Shown: positions 34,111-44,807, numbered from the stretch's first letter. The stretch: 64,000 nt of DNA from Neocallimastix lanati (nom. inval.) (GCA_016946835.1 JACVTC010000104.1:373501-437500); one strand, 5' to 3'. A program made the numbers and translations. Notes: a model not told the origin generated them from the letters alone.

Positions 34111-34490
34111 TGTTGAGGTTCGGGACAGAATAATAATAAATATAGAAATAAACACTAAAATAAAAAAAAATTAAAAATTAAAATATATCTTTTTTAAAAT
34201 ATTTTATTTATTTATTTAATAAAAATTATTCAATTAAAAACTAAAAGTAATTTAATTTCTTCAATAAGATTATATCTTTAAGATTCATTCTTTTAAAATA
34301 CAATTTTCTCATCTATTTATATTTTTTTCTTTTGTCGTTAGAAATGGTCAAGCCATTTCTTTAGAATATCTTAGAGTTACATGTTTGAATTGTATTTAAA
34401 TTATAAATTCATAATCTATTCTATTATAATAAATAATTATTATATATTATTAAATTATAAACTATTTATTATTAATTGTAGTGATGTAAC
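34111..34490 (+). repeat. LTR-like repeat F, copy 2
   Basis: It matches 10449-10826 from TGTTGAGGTTCGGGA to GTAGTGAT. Unlike copy 1 it is followed by TGGTAGACTCGGGATTAAC (34494-34512), which looks like a tRNA primer site, so this may be a 5' LTR with a remnant of its internal region. The last bases before that site are TAACGAA rather than CA, so the end is unclear. Confidence 0.5.
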
Positions 34491-34521
34491 GAATGGTAGA
34501 CTCGGGATTAACACGTATAGA

Positions 34522-34570
34522 TTTAAAACCAAGCAGGGGGGGACGGGTATTACCCTGCTTTGATTTTAAA
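34522..34570. other. G-rich hairpin
   Basis: TTTAAAACCAAGCAGGG and CCCTGCTTTGATTTTAAA pair as arms of 17-18 bp with one bulge and one mismatch, around a loop GGGGACGGGTATTA. Such a G/C-rich stem stands out in this A/T-rich DNA. It may be the left-over inner part of the F element. Nothing coding overlaps it convincingly. Confidence 0.55.
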
Positions 34571-35558
34571 TTAAAAAAAATTCTTTTTATTAAAAGTTAT
34601 TTATTATTTATTAATATAAAAATTTATTTTTTTAAAGTACACATATTTAATTTTTAAGAAATTGTTACAATATTTATATTTTTTTATAAATTTAAAGTAT
34701 AATTAGTTGTTTATAATTTAAGTAATTTTATAGAATTATTGAATTAATTTTATATCAATAATTCATTTTTGTTTTAATTTTTATAAATATAATAATATAA
34801 TATTCAAATATAATTTAATTAAAAATAATTATAAAATAAATATATAGAAAATAGTTTTTACTATTTTCTTTGATATTTTTAAGTTAAATAAATTGTTTTT
34901 AAAGATTAATATAATAAATTTAATAATCTTTAATTATTTTAAATAATACTTGTAATTATTTTCAAAAATAAAATAAAATTTTTATAATATTTAATTAATA
35001 AATTTGATAATATTTAAATAATAATTTTTATAATAAGTAATAATTTTTAATAATAATTTTTAATAATAAATTTAATTAATAATCTTAATAATTTTATAAT
35101 AATATTTAATAGTTATAATAAATAAATTTTTATAATAATATTTAATAATTTTAATAATTTTATAATATTAATAGTTTATAATAATTTTTATAATAATATT
35201 TAATTAATAATTTTAATAATTTTATAATAATTTTTATAATAATATTTAATTAATAATTTTAATAATTTTATAATAATTTTTATAATAATATTTAATTAAT
35301 AATTTTAATAATTTAGTATCTTAAAAGGATAATTTTAATATTTACAATTGTATTTTAATATATACATATATTTAATAATATAACAATAAAGTAATTAATT
35401 AAAATTTATTTACATTATTTACAAGTTAAAATTAATTTATATCAAAATAAATTAAATTTTATTATTAAGTTTAGGTTATCAAGAATATAGGAAAGTACAA
35501 TTTAGTAAAGAATTATTAATAATAAAATAAAGGTTATTAATTCATTCTTTACCACAAA
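34571..35558. other. A/T-rich stretch with TAATAATTTT tandem repeats, no gene
   Basis: From about 35165 to 35320 a unit of about 50 bp (TTATAATAATATTTAATTAATAATTTTAATAA) is repeated three times. The rest is A/T-rich without a coding frame. It ends in ATTCTTTACCACAAA, the left side of the next LTR-like unit. Confidence 0.45.
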
Positions 35559-35871
35559 TGTTATGGTTTTAGAGAATTAAATAAAAATAAAGTAAGAAAC
35601 ACAAATTTTATTTATTTATTTATTATTTTTTTTTATTTGATTTTATTTTGATTAATTTTACTTGATTTTATTTTATGATTTTTAAAAATTGGTAGCAAAA
35701 TTTACAACTATTTATACTTTTTTCAAGGCATAAAAGTTGTTCTTGCCACTAAATTACATTTTATTTATTTTTTTTTATAAAAACTATTAAATTTAAATTG
35801 AATTTTATAATCAATTATATAAAATTTAATTATAACAATATAAATAAAATACATTTATAATATTAATAAAA

Positions 35872-35911
<40 letters not shown>

Positions 35912-36394
35912 CTAAAATATTACTAATAAGAATTTATTTAATTGGTTATAATTTTTATTACAATCTGTTAAAATATTCAAATAAAAATAAAAATACTATT
36001 CTAATATAAAGGTTTTTAATAAAATAAAACATTTTTCAATATAAAATAAAACATTTCGATATAAAATTTTATAATAAAAGTTAAAATATAATATATAAAT
36101 TTTTAATTATCAATATATAAAAATATTATTAATACAAATTTTCATTATTAATATAAAAATAAAAAAAATAAGATTTATTATTAATATTGCTAATATAAGT
36201 TTTAAATATATAAAAATATTACTATTAATATAAGATTTAATATAAAAATATAAAGTTTAATAAATTTTTAAATCCAAAGATCAAAAATTAAATCAAAAAT
36301 TATATTAAAGTACAAAAATAATAATGTACACATAATGTATTAGAAATAAATCGTAGATTTAATTAAGAATGCATTATTTAGTACATTCTTATCA
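35559..36394. repeat. LTR-like unit H1 between CAAA sites
   Basis: It starts TGTTATGGTTTTAG and ends ACATTCTTATCA, with CAAA on both sides (35555-35558 and 36395-36398). It holds a T tract at 35874-35904. There is no coding frame. Its ends resemble those of the Ty3 LTRs here (TGATATGG, TATCA). Confidence 0.45.
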
Positions 36395-36398
36395 CAAA

Positions 36399-36976
36399 TG
36401 ATATGAAATAGGATTTTATCTTGTTTCCCATTTCATAACGATTATGATTTTTATACTTGTCCATAACAAGTCTTTATATATTTAAATAATAACACTTAAA
36501 TAAAAATATTTAATTCATTTTTAAATAAAATATTGTTTTATTAATATTCTAATATTTATAGGTAATTAGTAAACCTTTAATACAATTCTTTTATAACATA
36601 ATTCTAATAATCAAAATATAAAATTAATCAATATTAATTCTAATAATCAAAATATAAAATTAATCAATATTAATTCTAATAATCAAAATATAAAATTAAT
36701 CAATATTAATTCTAATAATCAAAATATAAAATTAATCAATATTAATTCTAATTTTATTTAAAATATTATATACTAATTTTACTGGATAATTAGGAACATT
36801 TATTAAAATATTATTTCTAATAACTATTTATACTAATTCTTCATTTTAAAGTTATGTTTATAAACAATTATTTATAAAATTATTTAACTATTTAATATTT
36901 ATAATATATTTATTTCTTATTTTTCTTATTAACTTTATTTATATTAATTATTAATTAAATATTTCGTTTCTTATCA
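36399..36976. repeat. LTR-like unit H2, with a 36-bp tandem repeat inside
   Basis: It starts TGATATGAAATAGG directly after CAAA and ends TTTCTTATCA. At 36601-36744 four exact copies of a 36-bp unit (ATTCTAATAATCAAAATATA and so on) lie in a row. The right side was later split by solo LTR G', which separates TCA from CAA. No coding frame. Confidence 0.48.
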
Positions 36977-36978
36977 CA

Positions 36979-37838
36979 TGTAATAATTCTATTAAGAACT
37001 AACTCAAAATAGAATTATTAACTACAACTTAACGACTAATTCATTAAGTTGAGAAAATAAAATAAAATAAATTTTTTTTTACCTTTAGAGTAGAGTTTAT
37101 TATAAAATTAATTATAATAATAACACAAAAAGTAAGAAAAGAATTGTTTGTATAAATTGATTTTAAAAATATGTTTTTGAATAAAATATTTTTATTAATT
37201 TATTAAAGTTAAAAATATAAAAATGTTACTATTATAACTATGTTTTTTATAATAATAACTCTTGATTTCTCAAAGAGAACTCAAGAGCCTTATTTATATT
37301 TTTTTATGAAAATAAGGTTAAATAAGAAAGGGTTTTCTAATCTTAACAAATCTCTTATCTAGGAAAAGATTAGATAGAAAAACCTAGATAAGTTTTCGAT
37401 CGATATTCTATCCATATCGATCATCGCATTAATTAAGTAAAACCGATTACTTCTAAAAAGTAATTGGAAAAAATCTTAATTAACCGATTTTCCAATCTAA
37501 TGATCGAAAATAAAAGAATAAAATAATAAAAGATATTTCGATCATATAATTTATCCTTATATTAAAAATATAAAATTAAATAGTTAATAAAATACAGAAT
37601 ACATTATAAAATACAGAATAAAATACAATACAAAATACATTAGTTACAGTAGAGAATTTAGCATATTGTAAATATATTATTTAAAATTAATTAAATAAAT
37701 TTTGTTAAATTAATGAATATTTAAAATTAAATTAAATAAATTTAATAAATATTATATGTAATTAAATAAAGTTATAGTTATAATAACTTAACTAAGAAAA
37801 TATAATTATTTGCTAACAAATAATTATAGATTCTTACA
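36979..37838 (+). mobile_element. Solo LTR G' (860 bp, TSD TCACA)
   Basis: It starts TGTAATAATTCTATT and ends TAGATTCTTACA, with TCACA on both sides (36974-36978 and 37839-37843). The body shares TTTTCTAATCTTAACAAATC, GGAAAAGATTAGATAG and AATTAACCGATTTT blocks with LTR G at 21172-21763. No internal region is present. Confidence 0.82.
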
Positions 37839-37844
37839 TCACAA

Positions 37845-38509
37845 TGGTACAGGACTTTTCATTTATTTATTTTCAATAATAATATATTCTAATTAATTCT
37901 AATTAAACTTATTTATTTATTCCCGAATTTATCTAAATTAATTAAACTCAACATTAATATTCTAACTAATGTTTTTAATTATTAACTAAGCTCTCTTTTA
38001 TTTTATTTTAAACCCCTTAACTAACTTAATTATTATTTAAACTTAAAACTATTATATTCACAACACAACTTAACACTAAATTAAAACACCCTTAATTTAT
38101 TTTACCTTATTTTATTCTAAAATTTAATTTATAAAATTTGAGAGAGAGTTTTTAATATTTTTTGATTTTACAAGTTATTTATAGAATTTAATGAAGTTTT
38201 TTAATTGGTTCAAATAAATTTTTAATTAATTAAAATAAAATATAAAAAATAATAAAATAATATATAAAAATAATAAAAATTAAAGTAAAAATAAAAGTAA
38301 AAGTAAAAATAAAAATATAAAATAAAAATAAAATATAAGATAAAAATAATATAATAAAAATTAAAATAAAAATAAAGTAAAAGTAAAAATATAAATAAAA
38401 ATTTAAAATAAAAATAAAGATATAAAATAAAAATAATATAAAAAAAAATAAAAATAAATATAAAATAATAAATTCAATAATATAAGCAATATTAGATTGT
38501 TCCGTATAA
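37845..38509 (-). repeat. LTR relic related to element E (ACAA sites)
   Basis: On the + strand it starts TGGTACAGG and ends TTGTTCCGTATAA; the LTR of element E starts TGGTGCAGG and ends TAGTTCCGTATCA. ACAA flanks it (37841-37844 and 38510-38513). The 38220-38460 part is an A-rich simple repeat (AAAATAAAAATATA). It sits directly beside the element E LTR, head to tail. Confidence 0.5.
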
Positions 38510-38513
38510 ACAA

Positions 38514-39146
38514 TGGTGCAGGTACACAATAAACTTCAAAAAAAAAATGAAAATAATATATTAGTTAATAATTTAATTTCAATTTCCAGTTTTTTTATTT
38601 TTTTAACTCCTCCTTTTTTATTAAGTATTTTCTTTTTCTTTTATACTTTTTTACTACATGAATTTTTATAATAAATTATTTTAATTCTTATTAGTATAAT
38701 TATTACATGTGATTTTAAATAATATTTTTTAAGAGTTATTTTAATAATAAAAATATTAATACTAATATAATTAATATTATCTTTAATGACAAGTATTATT
38801 AATGATAAAATTAAAAAATTTAACAATAAAATTATTGGTAATATTTTTGATAATATAATTCTTGAAACAATTTAATATTAATAATAATTAAATATAATAA
38901 TAAAACAATTTAATTAATATAAGATAATAATTATTTAATAATTAGTCATTAATCAATTTAATTAAATAATGATTTTTTAATAATTAGTCATTAATCAATT
39001 TAATTTGATAATTTATATAATTATTTTAAATTAAGAATAAAATTTTGGAATTATAAAAATAGTTTAAAATATTTAATACATAAAGTTATTAAACTTAATT
39101 ATAATTTCCAATATTATAATACGAATTATTAGTTAGTTCCGTATCA
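38514..39146 (-). repeat. 3' LTR of element E
   Basis: On the + strand TGGTGCAGGTACAC to GTTCCGTATCA. The minus-strand polypurine tract GAAAGGGCGTCA lies at 39158-39147, directly before its start. Confidence 0.93.
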
Positions 39147-39159
39147 TGACGCCCTTTCT

Positions 39160-42100
39160 TTATTTAGACTTCGTCCCTGAAGTCTCTAATTCACATAATT
39201 TATAAGGAACTATATTTTTTAGATGTACATTCCTATCAGAAATTTCGCCGGTAATAGGATCTGCGAGAGTAACTGTATTAAATTCCTTTTTGATGATTTT
39301 CAGTGGGCCTACGAAATAAGGATCTAATTTTCTTCTGTTTATTAATCGTATTAATACTAGGTCTCCTGGATTGTAGTTGGCTTTCATTCTTTTCATCTGG
39401 TTCCTTCTGTCTTCCCAAATTTTGTTGGCTGTAGTGATATTATTAATTGCTTCATGAATCCATTGGTAATGTTTAGCAAATTTTCTTATAAGGTATTCCG
39501 TAATACTTTCACCTTTTTCTTTTTTATCCAGATTTAAAGATAGCTCGAAGGGTTGTAAGTCACGACGGCCGTAGAGTAATTCAAAGCTTGAAAATTTTGT
39601 TACTTCGTTTTTGCAGGTACGGAGAGCCCACAAAGCACTTGGTAGAATTAAATCCCAATTTTCTATATTTTTATTACATAATATTCTTAGATATTTTCCT
39701 ATTTCTTTATTTCTGTTTTCTACCATACCATTAGATTCAGGATGATAGACAGAAACAAAGTGCACATAAATACCATATAAATCTAGGAAAGCTTTAGTTT
39801 TGTCGGACTTGAACTGGGGACCGTTATCCGTTATTAATATTTCGGGAACTCCATGTCTTGAGAAAACTCTTGTTAAGAAGACTATTATATCATCAGATTC
39901 AATCTTGACAGTGGGTTCAGCTTCAACCCACTTTGTTAAATAATCGACTAATACTAGGATATACTGATTTCCATTTTTTGTTTGTGGTAAAGGGCCTACT
40001 ATATCCAGTCCTACCTGGGTAAAAGGTAATCCCGGCTTTGTTGGGATGTGTTCGGTGTTTGAATTGAAAGTTTGTGGTTTGAACAGTTGGCAGTGTTTAC
40101 ACGTATTGACTATGTATTTTACATCCAAGACCATGTTATTCCAATAGTAATCACGTTTGAGCCTGTTATACGTTTTGAAGATTCCCTCATGGCCTATCCT
40201 ATGGGCTTCTAATAATAGTTTAATTTTTTCTTTATCTTCTTTAATTACTTTTCTGAATGTGCCTCCATCTATAAAATATTCTTCATTGTTTATTCTTGAA
40301 AATTTTTCTTCAAACTTCTTTAATAACAAATTTTTTCCTGTATTAATTTCTTCTAAATAGGTAGCTATTACTTCCGATGGTTTTGATCTAAGTCGAGATA
40401 ACGCATCCGCTAATACATTACGTTTTCCTGGTTCGTAAATGACTTTAACTTTTAACATAGAGAACATAATTACCCATCTTGACTGTCTGGCATTTAAGGT
40501 TTCTTTACTTTTGAATATACTTATTAATGGTTTGTGATCTGTGAACAACAATATTTCGAATTTACTTCCCGAAATATAGGATTTAAATTTTTTAACACAA
40601 AAAGCGGCGGCAGCTCCTTCTAAATCTGTAATCCCATAGTTTACTTCAGCTGGTTTCAAAGTTCTGCTCATATAATGTATTGGTTTTTCGATATTATTTT
40701 CATCTTTTTGTATCAGGACTCCACCTATTCCATCTTTTGAGGCATCTGTCCTGATTATAAATTGTTTGTCGAAATCAGGCATTGATAAAATAGGGGCTGT
40801 GATTAATCTTCGTTTAAGTTCTTCAAAGCTCTCTTGTTGAACAGCTTCCCAAGAAAATTTTACATTCTTTTTAAGTAGTTTAAATAGAGGTTTGGCAATT
40901 GTTGCAAAGTTGTATATAAACTTCCTATAATAACCTACTGCTCCAAGAAATGATTGTAATTGCGTGATGTTGGTAGGAGGTAACCATTCACGTATAATCT
41001 CAATTTTTTTATTAATTGGTGATATTCCTTCAATTGATACTGTGTGGCCTAATAATTCAACTGATTCCTTGAAAAAATCACATTTGTCGAGATTGATTTT
41101 TAATCCATTATCCTTTAGGATATCAAATACTTTCTTTAAATCTTCTATGTGTTGTTCAAAAGTTGGAGAGAATATGATTAAATCATCGATATATATAAAC
41201 ATACACTTCCCAATGAGCGGAAAAAATATCCTGTTCATCTCTCTCTGGAAGGTTCCTGGGGCATTGCATAAACCAAACGGCATTACCCGGAATTGGTAAT
41301 TACCGTACATTGTTGTAAAACTTGTTTTGGGAATGTCTTCATGGAACATTGGAATTTGATAAAAGCCGGAGAATAAATCTATTGTTGAAAATACTTTAAC
41401 TTTCTTTCCGATTGAGAAAAGTATATCATCTATTAGTGGCAGAGAATAAGCGTCTTTAATAGTAACGTTGTTGAGCTTCCGAAAATCTATACACATTCTC
41501 CATTTATTATTCTTCTTCCTTACAAGAATAACTGGAGAAGACCATGGTGAACTGGATGGTTCAATTAAATGGTTGTTCAGTAATTTAATTAGTTCTTCCT
41601 TCAGGGCGTCTGCTTGTACTTTAGATAATCGATAAGCTTTTTGTTTGATTGGAATCGTATTTTCTTCTAAACTGATATGGTGCGGTAATAACTTTGTTGA
41701 ACCTAATTCATCTATTTTTATTGCTAAGATTTCAATATTATCTTTTAATAGTTCCTTGAATCGGCCTCTAACTACTTCTATTGTATTTTTTATAATTTGT
41801 TCAATTCTTGTCTTCTTTTCTTCAATGATTGTATTTTCTTCTTTGTTTTTTTTATTTTCCTTAATCGTAATTGCATTCTGTATTTCTGCTGATTCTTTGT
41901 TTATGAAACAAAATAACATGGAGTCTGGATTATCTTGCATTTCAGTTTCTTCAATTTTTACTTCTTCATCTATTTCTTTTTCTTCTTCATCTATTTCTTT
42001 TTCTTCTTCATCTATTTCTTTTTCTTCTTCATCTATTTCTAAAGCTGAGATTGTTGTAAATGTACCATCTTTCTTCATTTTACATAGACTATTACGAATA

Positions 42101-43002
42101 GGATTAATGAATAAATTATTATCCTTTAAGGTCCTAAAACCTATCAAGATATCAAACAGATCCTGATCATGTTCTATTACTCTAAATACGTCTTGAATAA
42201 TGAAATCGTTGAATTCAACTGTTAAATGATATAATTCAGAGGATATGTGGGTCTTCGAAGTTACCTGTATAATATTGTTAGTTGTATAACCAAATGGTTT
42301 TATATTTTTCAACTTGCCTAAAAACTTACTCGTTATTATGTTGATGCTTGCACATGTATCTAAAAAGGCGAATCCATCTTCTCCGTTAATTTTACATTTA
42401 GTAGTAGCTATATCCTTCCTTGAGACAGTAGATAATACCATTTCTTCCATTTTTCCGTTATGAGGTGTTTCTTTTAGCTTTAACAATTTATTAAGTTTAG
42501 CTCGTAATTTTGGACTTATTTCCAACAATTGAGCCAGAGTTATATTAGCTGTGGTAGATGTTAAATCAGTTACAAGATCGTACTTTGCTTGGTTTTCCAT
42601 TATAATAATGTGTTTCTCCTTTTTGTTATTTGGATTCTCTTCATTTTTATTTTCGATTCTCATTTCTTCTTTATTTTTATCATTTTTTAATCTTTCGCAT
42701 TTATTCTTCTTTTCTTCCATTTGAGTACTGGGTAGTTTAGCTTTAACCTTTTTTCTCATTTCTTCTTCTTCAGGTTTCTTATCCATTATTTCTGATATTC
42801 TTTCCTTCTTTGAATCCCTTTTTGCTTTGTTTATTGATGGGTTGGCTATCACAGACAAGTCAATTTCTTTTAAGGTTTCCGTTTCTTCTCTATTTTTTGG
42901 GTTATTTAAGGGTTCTTCTTCATTGTTACTTTTTGGTTCATTATTAATATTTTCTACTTCTACTTCCATTTTTCGATCATTTGTTTGTGATTTCGAAAGC
43001 AT
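39160..43002 (-). CDS. Ty3 Pol polyprotein (element E), intact
   Basis: This 1280-aa frame has a Lys/Glu-rich linker (1-130), the motif LAQLLEISPKLRAKLNKLLK, a retropepsin-like protease site FLDTCASINIITSKFL (Asp near 213) and an acidic repeat in which EIDEEEK occurs four times (about 325-350). RT follows (SPWSSPVILVRKKN, YIDDLIIFS near 600), then RNase H (RTDASKDGIGG, TDHKPLISIF), the integrase zinc finger HRIGHEG with CKHC, and D-D-E in GLDIVGPL, ITDNGPQF and HPESNGMVEN. It lies in the -1 frame relative to Gag and is open without ATG up to the Gag end. The first ATG at 43002 is therefore not necessarily the start; a -1 shift near the Gag stop is likely. Confidence 0.93.
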   Translation of the reverse strand: MLSKSQTNDRKMEVEVENINNEPKSNNEEEPLNNPKNREETETLKEIDLSVIANPSINKAKRDSKKERISEIMDKKPEEEEMRKKVKAKLPSTQMEEKKNKCERLKNDKNKEEMRIENKNEENPNNKKEKHIIIMENQAKYDLVTDLTSTTANITLAQLLEISPKLRAKLNKLLKLKETPHNGKMEEMVLSTVSRKDIATTKCKINGEDGFAFLDTCASINIITSKFLGKLKNIKPFGYTTNNIIQVTSKTHISSELYHLTVEFNDFIIQDVFRVIEHDQDLFDILIGFRTLKDNNLFINPIRNSLCKMKKDGTFTTISALEIDEEEKEIDEEEKEIDEEEKEIDEEVKIEETEMQDNPDSMLFCFINKESAEIQNAITIKENKKNKEENTIIEEKKTRIEQIIKNTIEVVRGRFKELLKDNIEILAIKIDELGSTKLLPHHISLEENTIPIKQKAYRLSKVQADALKEELIKLLNNHLIEPSSSPWSSPVILVRKKNNKWRMCIDFRKLNNVTIKDAYSLPLIDDILFSIGKKVKVFSTIDLFSGFYQIPMFHEDIPKTSFTTMYGNYQFRVMPFGLCNAPGTFQREMNRIFFPLIGKCMFIYIDDLIIFSPTFEQHIEDLKKVFDILKDNGLKINLDKCDFFKESVELLGHTVSIEGISPINKKIEIIREWLPPTNITQLQSFLGAVGYYRKFIYNFATIAKPLFKLLKKNVKFSWEAVQQESFEELKRRLITAPILSMPDFDKQFIIRTDASKDGIGGVLIQKDENNIEKPIHYMSRTLKPAEVNYGITDLEGAAAAFCVKKFKSYISGSKFEILLFTDHKPLISIFKSKETLNARQSRWVIMFSMLKVKVIYEPGKRNVLADALSRLRSKPSEVIATYLEEINTGKNLLLKKFEEKFSRINNEEYFIDGGTFRKVIKEDKEKIKLLLEAHRIGHEGIFKTYNRLKRDYYWNNMVLDVKYIVNTCKHCQLFKPQTFNSNTEHIPTKPGLPFTQVGLDIVGPLPQTKNGNQYILVLVDYLTKWVEAEPTVKIESDDIIVFLTRVFSRHGVPEILITDNGPQFKSDKTKAFLDLYGIYVHFVSVYHPESNGMVENRNKEIGKYLRILCNKNIENWDLILPSALWALRTCKNEVTKFSSFELLYGRRDLQPFELSLNLDKKEKGESITEYLIRKFAKHYQWIHEAINNITTANKIWEDRRNQMKRMKANYNPGDLVLIRLINRRKLDPYFVGPLKIIKKEFNTVTLADPITGEISDRNVHLKNIVPYKLCELETSGTKSK

Positions 43003-43139
43003 TTTTATTGGTTGAGGATTTTCTTTTAATGTGGCTATTTTCTGATGTTTATCGTAAGGTTTCTTTTTTGTATTTAATTGTCTTGTTTGCCTAGTGACAG
43101 CTGCTACGATATCATCAGTTTCAGTATCATTTATGGTTT

Positions 43140-43952
43140 TTATAAGGGAAGTTTTCCTTCTTCCATTTGGGAGTTTAAAGATTCCTTTGAAATCTGACCT
43201 TTTTCCTCTAACTCAGCTAATTCCTTAAATGAATAAGGGCATTGCTTGACACCATGACCTTCCTGGTTACATCTGAAACACTTATATGTTCTTTTATATG
43301 TATTGTTAGTCTCGTATTTTGGATTCTTATTTAAGAGTTTATCATTAGTGCGACTTCTCATATTTCTTTTGGGGTTGTTAACTTCTATATAATTATTGGC
43401 AGAAAATTGTCTAAAAGGATGTTTCCCAGTTCTATTTGATTGAGAAAAGTTTGAATAAACCCCCCGAGTATATAAAGTAGACATTACAGTTTCATTTGTT
43501 TCTTTCCTAGCAAAAGGTCGGTATGAAATGGATTCAGTATAATCCTCCACTGTTATGAAAGATTGATAAAGTCTTGGTAAATTATTGTAAAGTTTTTTAT
43601 ATCGCCAATTAAAATTTTTAATACTTTCTCCTCTTTTTATTTTTAATCTTTGTAATCTTTTACATTTATCCTGTGGAGTGATTTCTAAGGCTTCTTCTAA
43701 GGCTTCTTTTATTTTTTTCATAGAAGGAAATTCTTCTTCTTCATCTTCATTGACTTTCACCAGATCTTGTAAGACTCCCCTGAGTTTGCCCTCAACACAT
43801 TCAGTCGCCCAGGTATGAATGCTAGCTGGATTGTTAATACCAGCTAATTTCATTAATCTTGTGAATTCTTCGGCCCAGATATCAACGTCTCTAGCATCTT
43901 CATCAAGCATAGGTAGTAGTTCCTCAAGTTCTAAGATTTTCATTCTTGGCAA
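43140..43952 (-). CDS. Ty3 Gag (element E), intact
   Basis: A 270-aa protein starting MPRMKILELEELLPMLDED. The capsid-like region spans residues 15-150 (VDIWAEEFTRLMKLAGI, FNWRYKKLYNNLPRLY). A basic segment follows, then a zinc knuckle CFRCNQEGHGVKQC near 225-238. The end MEEGKLPL is shared in part with the Gag of the Asn-rich element. The start lies about 110 bp after the primer site. The protein forms particles and packages element RNA. Confidence 0.9.
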   Translation of the reverse strand: MPRMKILELEELLPMLDEDARDVDIWAEEFTRLMKLAGINNPASIHTWATECVEGKLRGVLQDLVKVNEDEEEEFPSMKKIKEALEEALEITPQDKCKRLQRLKIKRGESIKNFNWRYKKLYNNLPRLYQSFITVEDYTESISYRPFARKETNETVMSTLYTRGVYSNFSQSNRTGKHPFRQFSANNYIEVNNPKRNMRSRTNDKLLNKNPKYETNNTYKRTYKCFRCNQEGHGVKQCPYSFKELAELEEKGQISKESLNSQMEEGKLPL

Positions 43953-44063
43953 TTTAATTTAATTTATTATATTATTTTTAATATAGAATTAAATTTTTTC
44001 TTTTTATAATTAAAATTTCTTAATATTTATTTAAATTATTAATTTTTCATATTATTTTCTTTG

Positions 44064-44082
44064 TGTCCTGCATAGCTCGCCA
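44064..44082 (-). promoter_or_regulatory. tRNA primer-binding site of element E
   Basis: The minus strand reads TGGCGAGCTATGCAGGACA, three bases after the 5' LTR end. It is identical to the element A site at 8222-8204. The primer would be a tRNA ending TAGCTCGCCA. Confidence 0.82.
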
Positions 44083-44085
44083 ATT

Positions 44086-44719
44086 TGGTGCAGGTACACA
44101 ATAAATTTCAAAAAAAAAATGAAAATAATATATTAGTTAATAATTTAATTTCAATTTCCAGTTTTTTTTATTTTTTTAACTCCTCCTTTTTTATTAAGTA
44201 TTTTCTTTTTCTTTTATACTTTTTTACTACATGAATTTTTATAATAAATTATTTTAATTCTTATTAGTATAATTATTACATGTGATTTTAAATAATATTT
44301 TTTAAGAGTTATTTTAATAATAAAAATATTAATACTAATATAATTAATATTATCTTTAATGACAAGTATTATTAATGATAAAATTAAAAAATTTAACAAT
44401 AAAATTATTGGTAATATTTTTGATAATATAATTCTTGAAACAATTTAATATTAATAATAATTAAATATAATAATAAAACAATTTAATTAATATAAGATAA
44501 TAATTATTTAATAATTAGTCATTAATCAATTTAATTAAATAATGATTTTTTAATAATTAGTCATTAATCAATTTAATTTGATAATTTATATAATTATTTT
44601 AAATTAAGAATAAAATTTTGGAATTATAAAAATAGTTTAAAATATTTAATACATAAAGTTATTAAACTTAATTATAATTTCCAATATTATAATACGAATT
44701 ATTAGTTAGTTCCATATCA
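44086..44719 (-). repeat. 5' LTR of element E
   Basis: Near-identical direct repeat of 38514-39146, ending TTCCATATCA on the + strand. For the element this is the promoter LTR, and its outer end faces the tRNA gene. Confidence 0.93.
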
Positions 44720-44735
44720 ATAAAACAGGCATGTA

Positions 44736-44807
44736 TCCGCATTGGTCCAGTGGCTAGGATTCCACGCTCTCACCGTGGCGGCAGGGGTTCGATTCCCCTA
44801 TGCGGAG
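44736..44807 (+). tRNA. tRNA-Glu: tRNA-Glu (CUC)
   Basis: This 72-nt gene has an acceptor stem TCCGCAT/ATGCGGA (7 of 7 pairs), D arm TGGTCCAGTGGCTAGGA containing the A box, anticodon stem-loop CCACGCTCTCACCGTGG with CTC, and T arm CAGGGGTTCGATTCCCCT containing the B box. The discriminator is G and CCA is not encoded, as in eukaryotic nuclear genes. There is no intron. It reads GAG codons. A T-rich terminator follows directly. The 5' end of LTR element E lies 16 bp upstream. Confidence 0.96.

Larger units (their letters stand above)
38514..44719 (-). mobile_element. Intact, young Ty3-type element E
   Basis: LTRs of 633 and 634 bp (38514-39146 and 44086-44719) enclose open Gag (43952-43140) and Pol (43002-39160) with all catalytic residues present. 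By eye the LTRs differ at three points (C/T near the start, a one-base T indel, G/A near the end), so the insertion is recent. The flanking four bases are ACAA on the left and ATAA on the right, a target duplication with one transition or none at all. It ends 16 bp before the mature end of a tRNA-Glu gene. Confidence 0.93.

Noticed and set aside
38641-38826. 61-aa ORF found twice (also 44214-44399)
   Set aside because: The duplication is explained by the two LTRs of element E. The frame is A/T-rich and has no features of a protein gene.
40157-42166. Plus-strand ORFs of 67-173 aa within element E
   Set aside because: They lie opposite the Pol gene, with Ser/Phe-rich composition typical of antisense translation of Lys/Glu-rich codons. 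The same holds for 4910-5935, 17477-17749 and 19029-19292.
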